Source: Flavivirga algicola (GTDB lineage: Bacteria > Bacteroidota > Bacteroidia > Flavobacteriales > Flavobacteriaceae). From it: DNA of 64,000 nucleotides. Below the pieces are notes generated by a model that ran no database searches, was not told the origin of the DNA, and saw only the letters and a list, made by a program, of their open reading frames with translations. Location: NCBI RefSeq assembly GCF_012910715.1, contig NZ_JABBHF010000011.1, forward strand, positions 105,681 to 169,680, read 5' to 3'. Positions 63,683 to 64,000 of this stretch are shown piece by piece. The translations under genes and the position numbers were made by a program. Every line of letters starts with the position of its first letter. The stretch's first letter is position 1.

Positions 63683-64000
63683 CTAGATTAAAAAAAAAGG
63701 ATCTATTCCAATGGTATTGATATAATGTTCCCGTATAGCATTTAACTGCTTATCATTAAGCCCTTCACCATTATTTTTAGAACTTAACGTTATATTATTA
63801 AAATAAACTATAGGCAAATAACTTGAAAAATAATTTGTCTTAGCTATTTTAGTTCCATTTAATCTTGCCATTGTATTAAGCCAAATATCATCCGCTAAAA
63901 AACAATGTTTTTTAAATAATTCTATGTTAAAAACATCAGATTTTAAGGCGTTAGGTGGGTATAAAACTCCTCCAACCCCTATTGGCATTATTCCCATATT
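63683..64000 (-). CDS. Probable glycosyltransferase, C-terminal part (runs off the right edge)
   Basis: The frame is open to the edge of the window, so the N-terminus is missing; 105 codons are visible. The segment GVGGVLYPPNALKSDVFN followed by FLADDIWLNTMARLNGTKI resembles the acceptor-side GGVLYPP and DDIW motifs of glycosyltransferases found in flavobacterial O-antigen loci. The C-terminus PFFLI is encoded by a run of nine T residues, a possible slippage site. The family cannot be fixed from this fragment. Confidence 0.6.
   Translation of the reverse strand, partial: NMGIMPIGVGGVLYPPNALKSDVFNIELFKKHCFLADDIWLNTMARLNGTKIAKTNYFSSYLPIVYFNNITLSSKNNGEGLNDKQLNAIREHYINTIGIDPFFLI

Overview
The window comes from an AT-rich member of the Bacteroidota, most likely a marine Flavobacteriaceae. 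This rests on paired SusC/SusD systems, a PorW/SprE type IX secretion lipoprotein, an ATP synthase operon (atpBEFHAG) without atpD/atpC, an F0 a-subunit with a long periplasmic N-terminus, a hybrid two-component system, FecR-type anti-sigma regulation, and promoters of the TTG-N17..23-TAnnTTTG class. No rRNA, tRNA, CRISPR array, transposase or phage gene was seen.

Region 1 (1-8,900, minus strand) is housekeeping. sprE/porW, a bactofilin, an AtpZ/I-like protein and a small membrane protein are followed by atpB-atpE-atpF-atpH-atpA-atpG. A strong promoter lies directly before atpB. The 3' gaps of the operon carry short repeated elements, and the left edge is a 53-bp tandem repeat that overlaps the atpG stop codon. 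Region 2 (8,900-13,064) holds a three-gene ABC exporter-type operon on minus and a divergent flavin/2Fe-2S reductase of the PaaE type on plus.

Region 3 (13,385-39,666, all plus) is the most distinctive part. It holds two SusC/SusD outer-membrane uptake systems and three very large (about 1,100 aa) FG-GAP/VCBS plus ASPIC/UnbV surface lipoproteins. The first set (susC1-susD1-VCBS1) is followed by a complete hybrid two-component sensor-regulator. The second set is preceded by an ECF sigma factor and a FecR anti-sigma factor, its SusC carries the matching STN signalling domain, and susD2 is followed by two VCBS lipoproteins. No glycoside hydrolase, polysaccharide lyase, sulfatase or peptidase is encoded between them. 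The unit therefore looks like SusCD plus a giant beta-propeller lipoprotein, used twice under two different sensory schemes. A minus-strand intrinsic terminator just upstream of susC2 suggests an antisense RNA.

Region 4 (39,663-46,473) mixes conserved chromosomal genes: a GT9 glycosyltransferase, an AlbA_2/GHKL-type regulator that appears inserted between it and its usual DUF4254 partner, upp, DUF6427 and DUF6341 membrane proteins, and purD. Several convergent neighbours overlap by a few bases at their stop codons.

Region 5 (46,685-64,000) is a surface polysaccharide locus. A short plus operon (CapK-like adenylate-forming enzyme, WecB-like epimerase, glycosyltransferase) converges on a long minus operon. 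That operon encodes WecC, WecB, three glycosyltransferases, two polytopic polymerase/ligase proteins, UDP-glucose dehydrogenase, UDP-glucuronate decarboxylase and a WcaJ-type initiating sugar transferase. The sugars implied are UDP-ManNAc/ManNAcA and UDP-GlcA/UDP-xylose. A decayed DUF4143 ATPase gene with two internal deletions sits between ugd and the decarboxylase gene. The window ends inside another probable glycosyltransferase gene.
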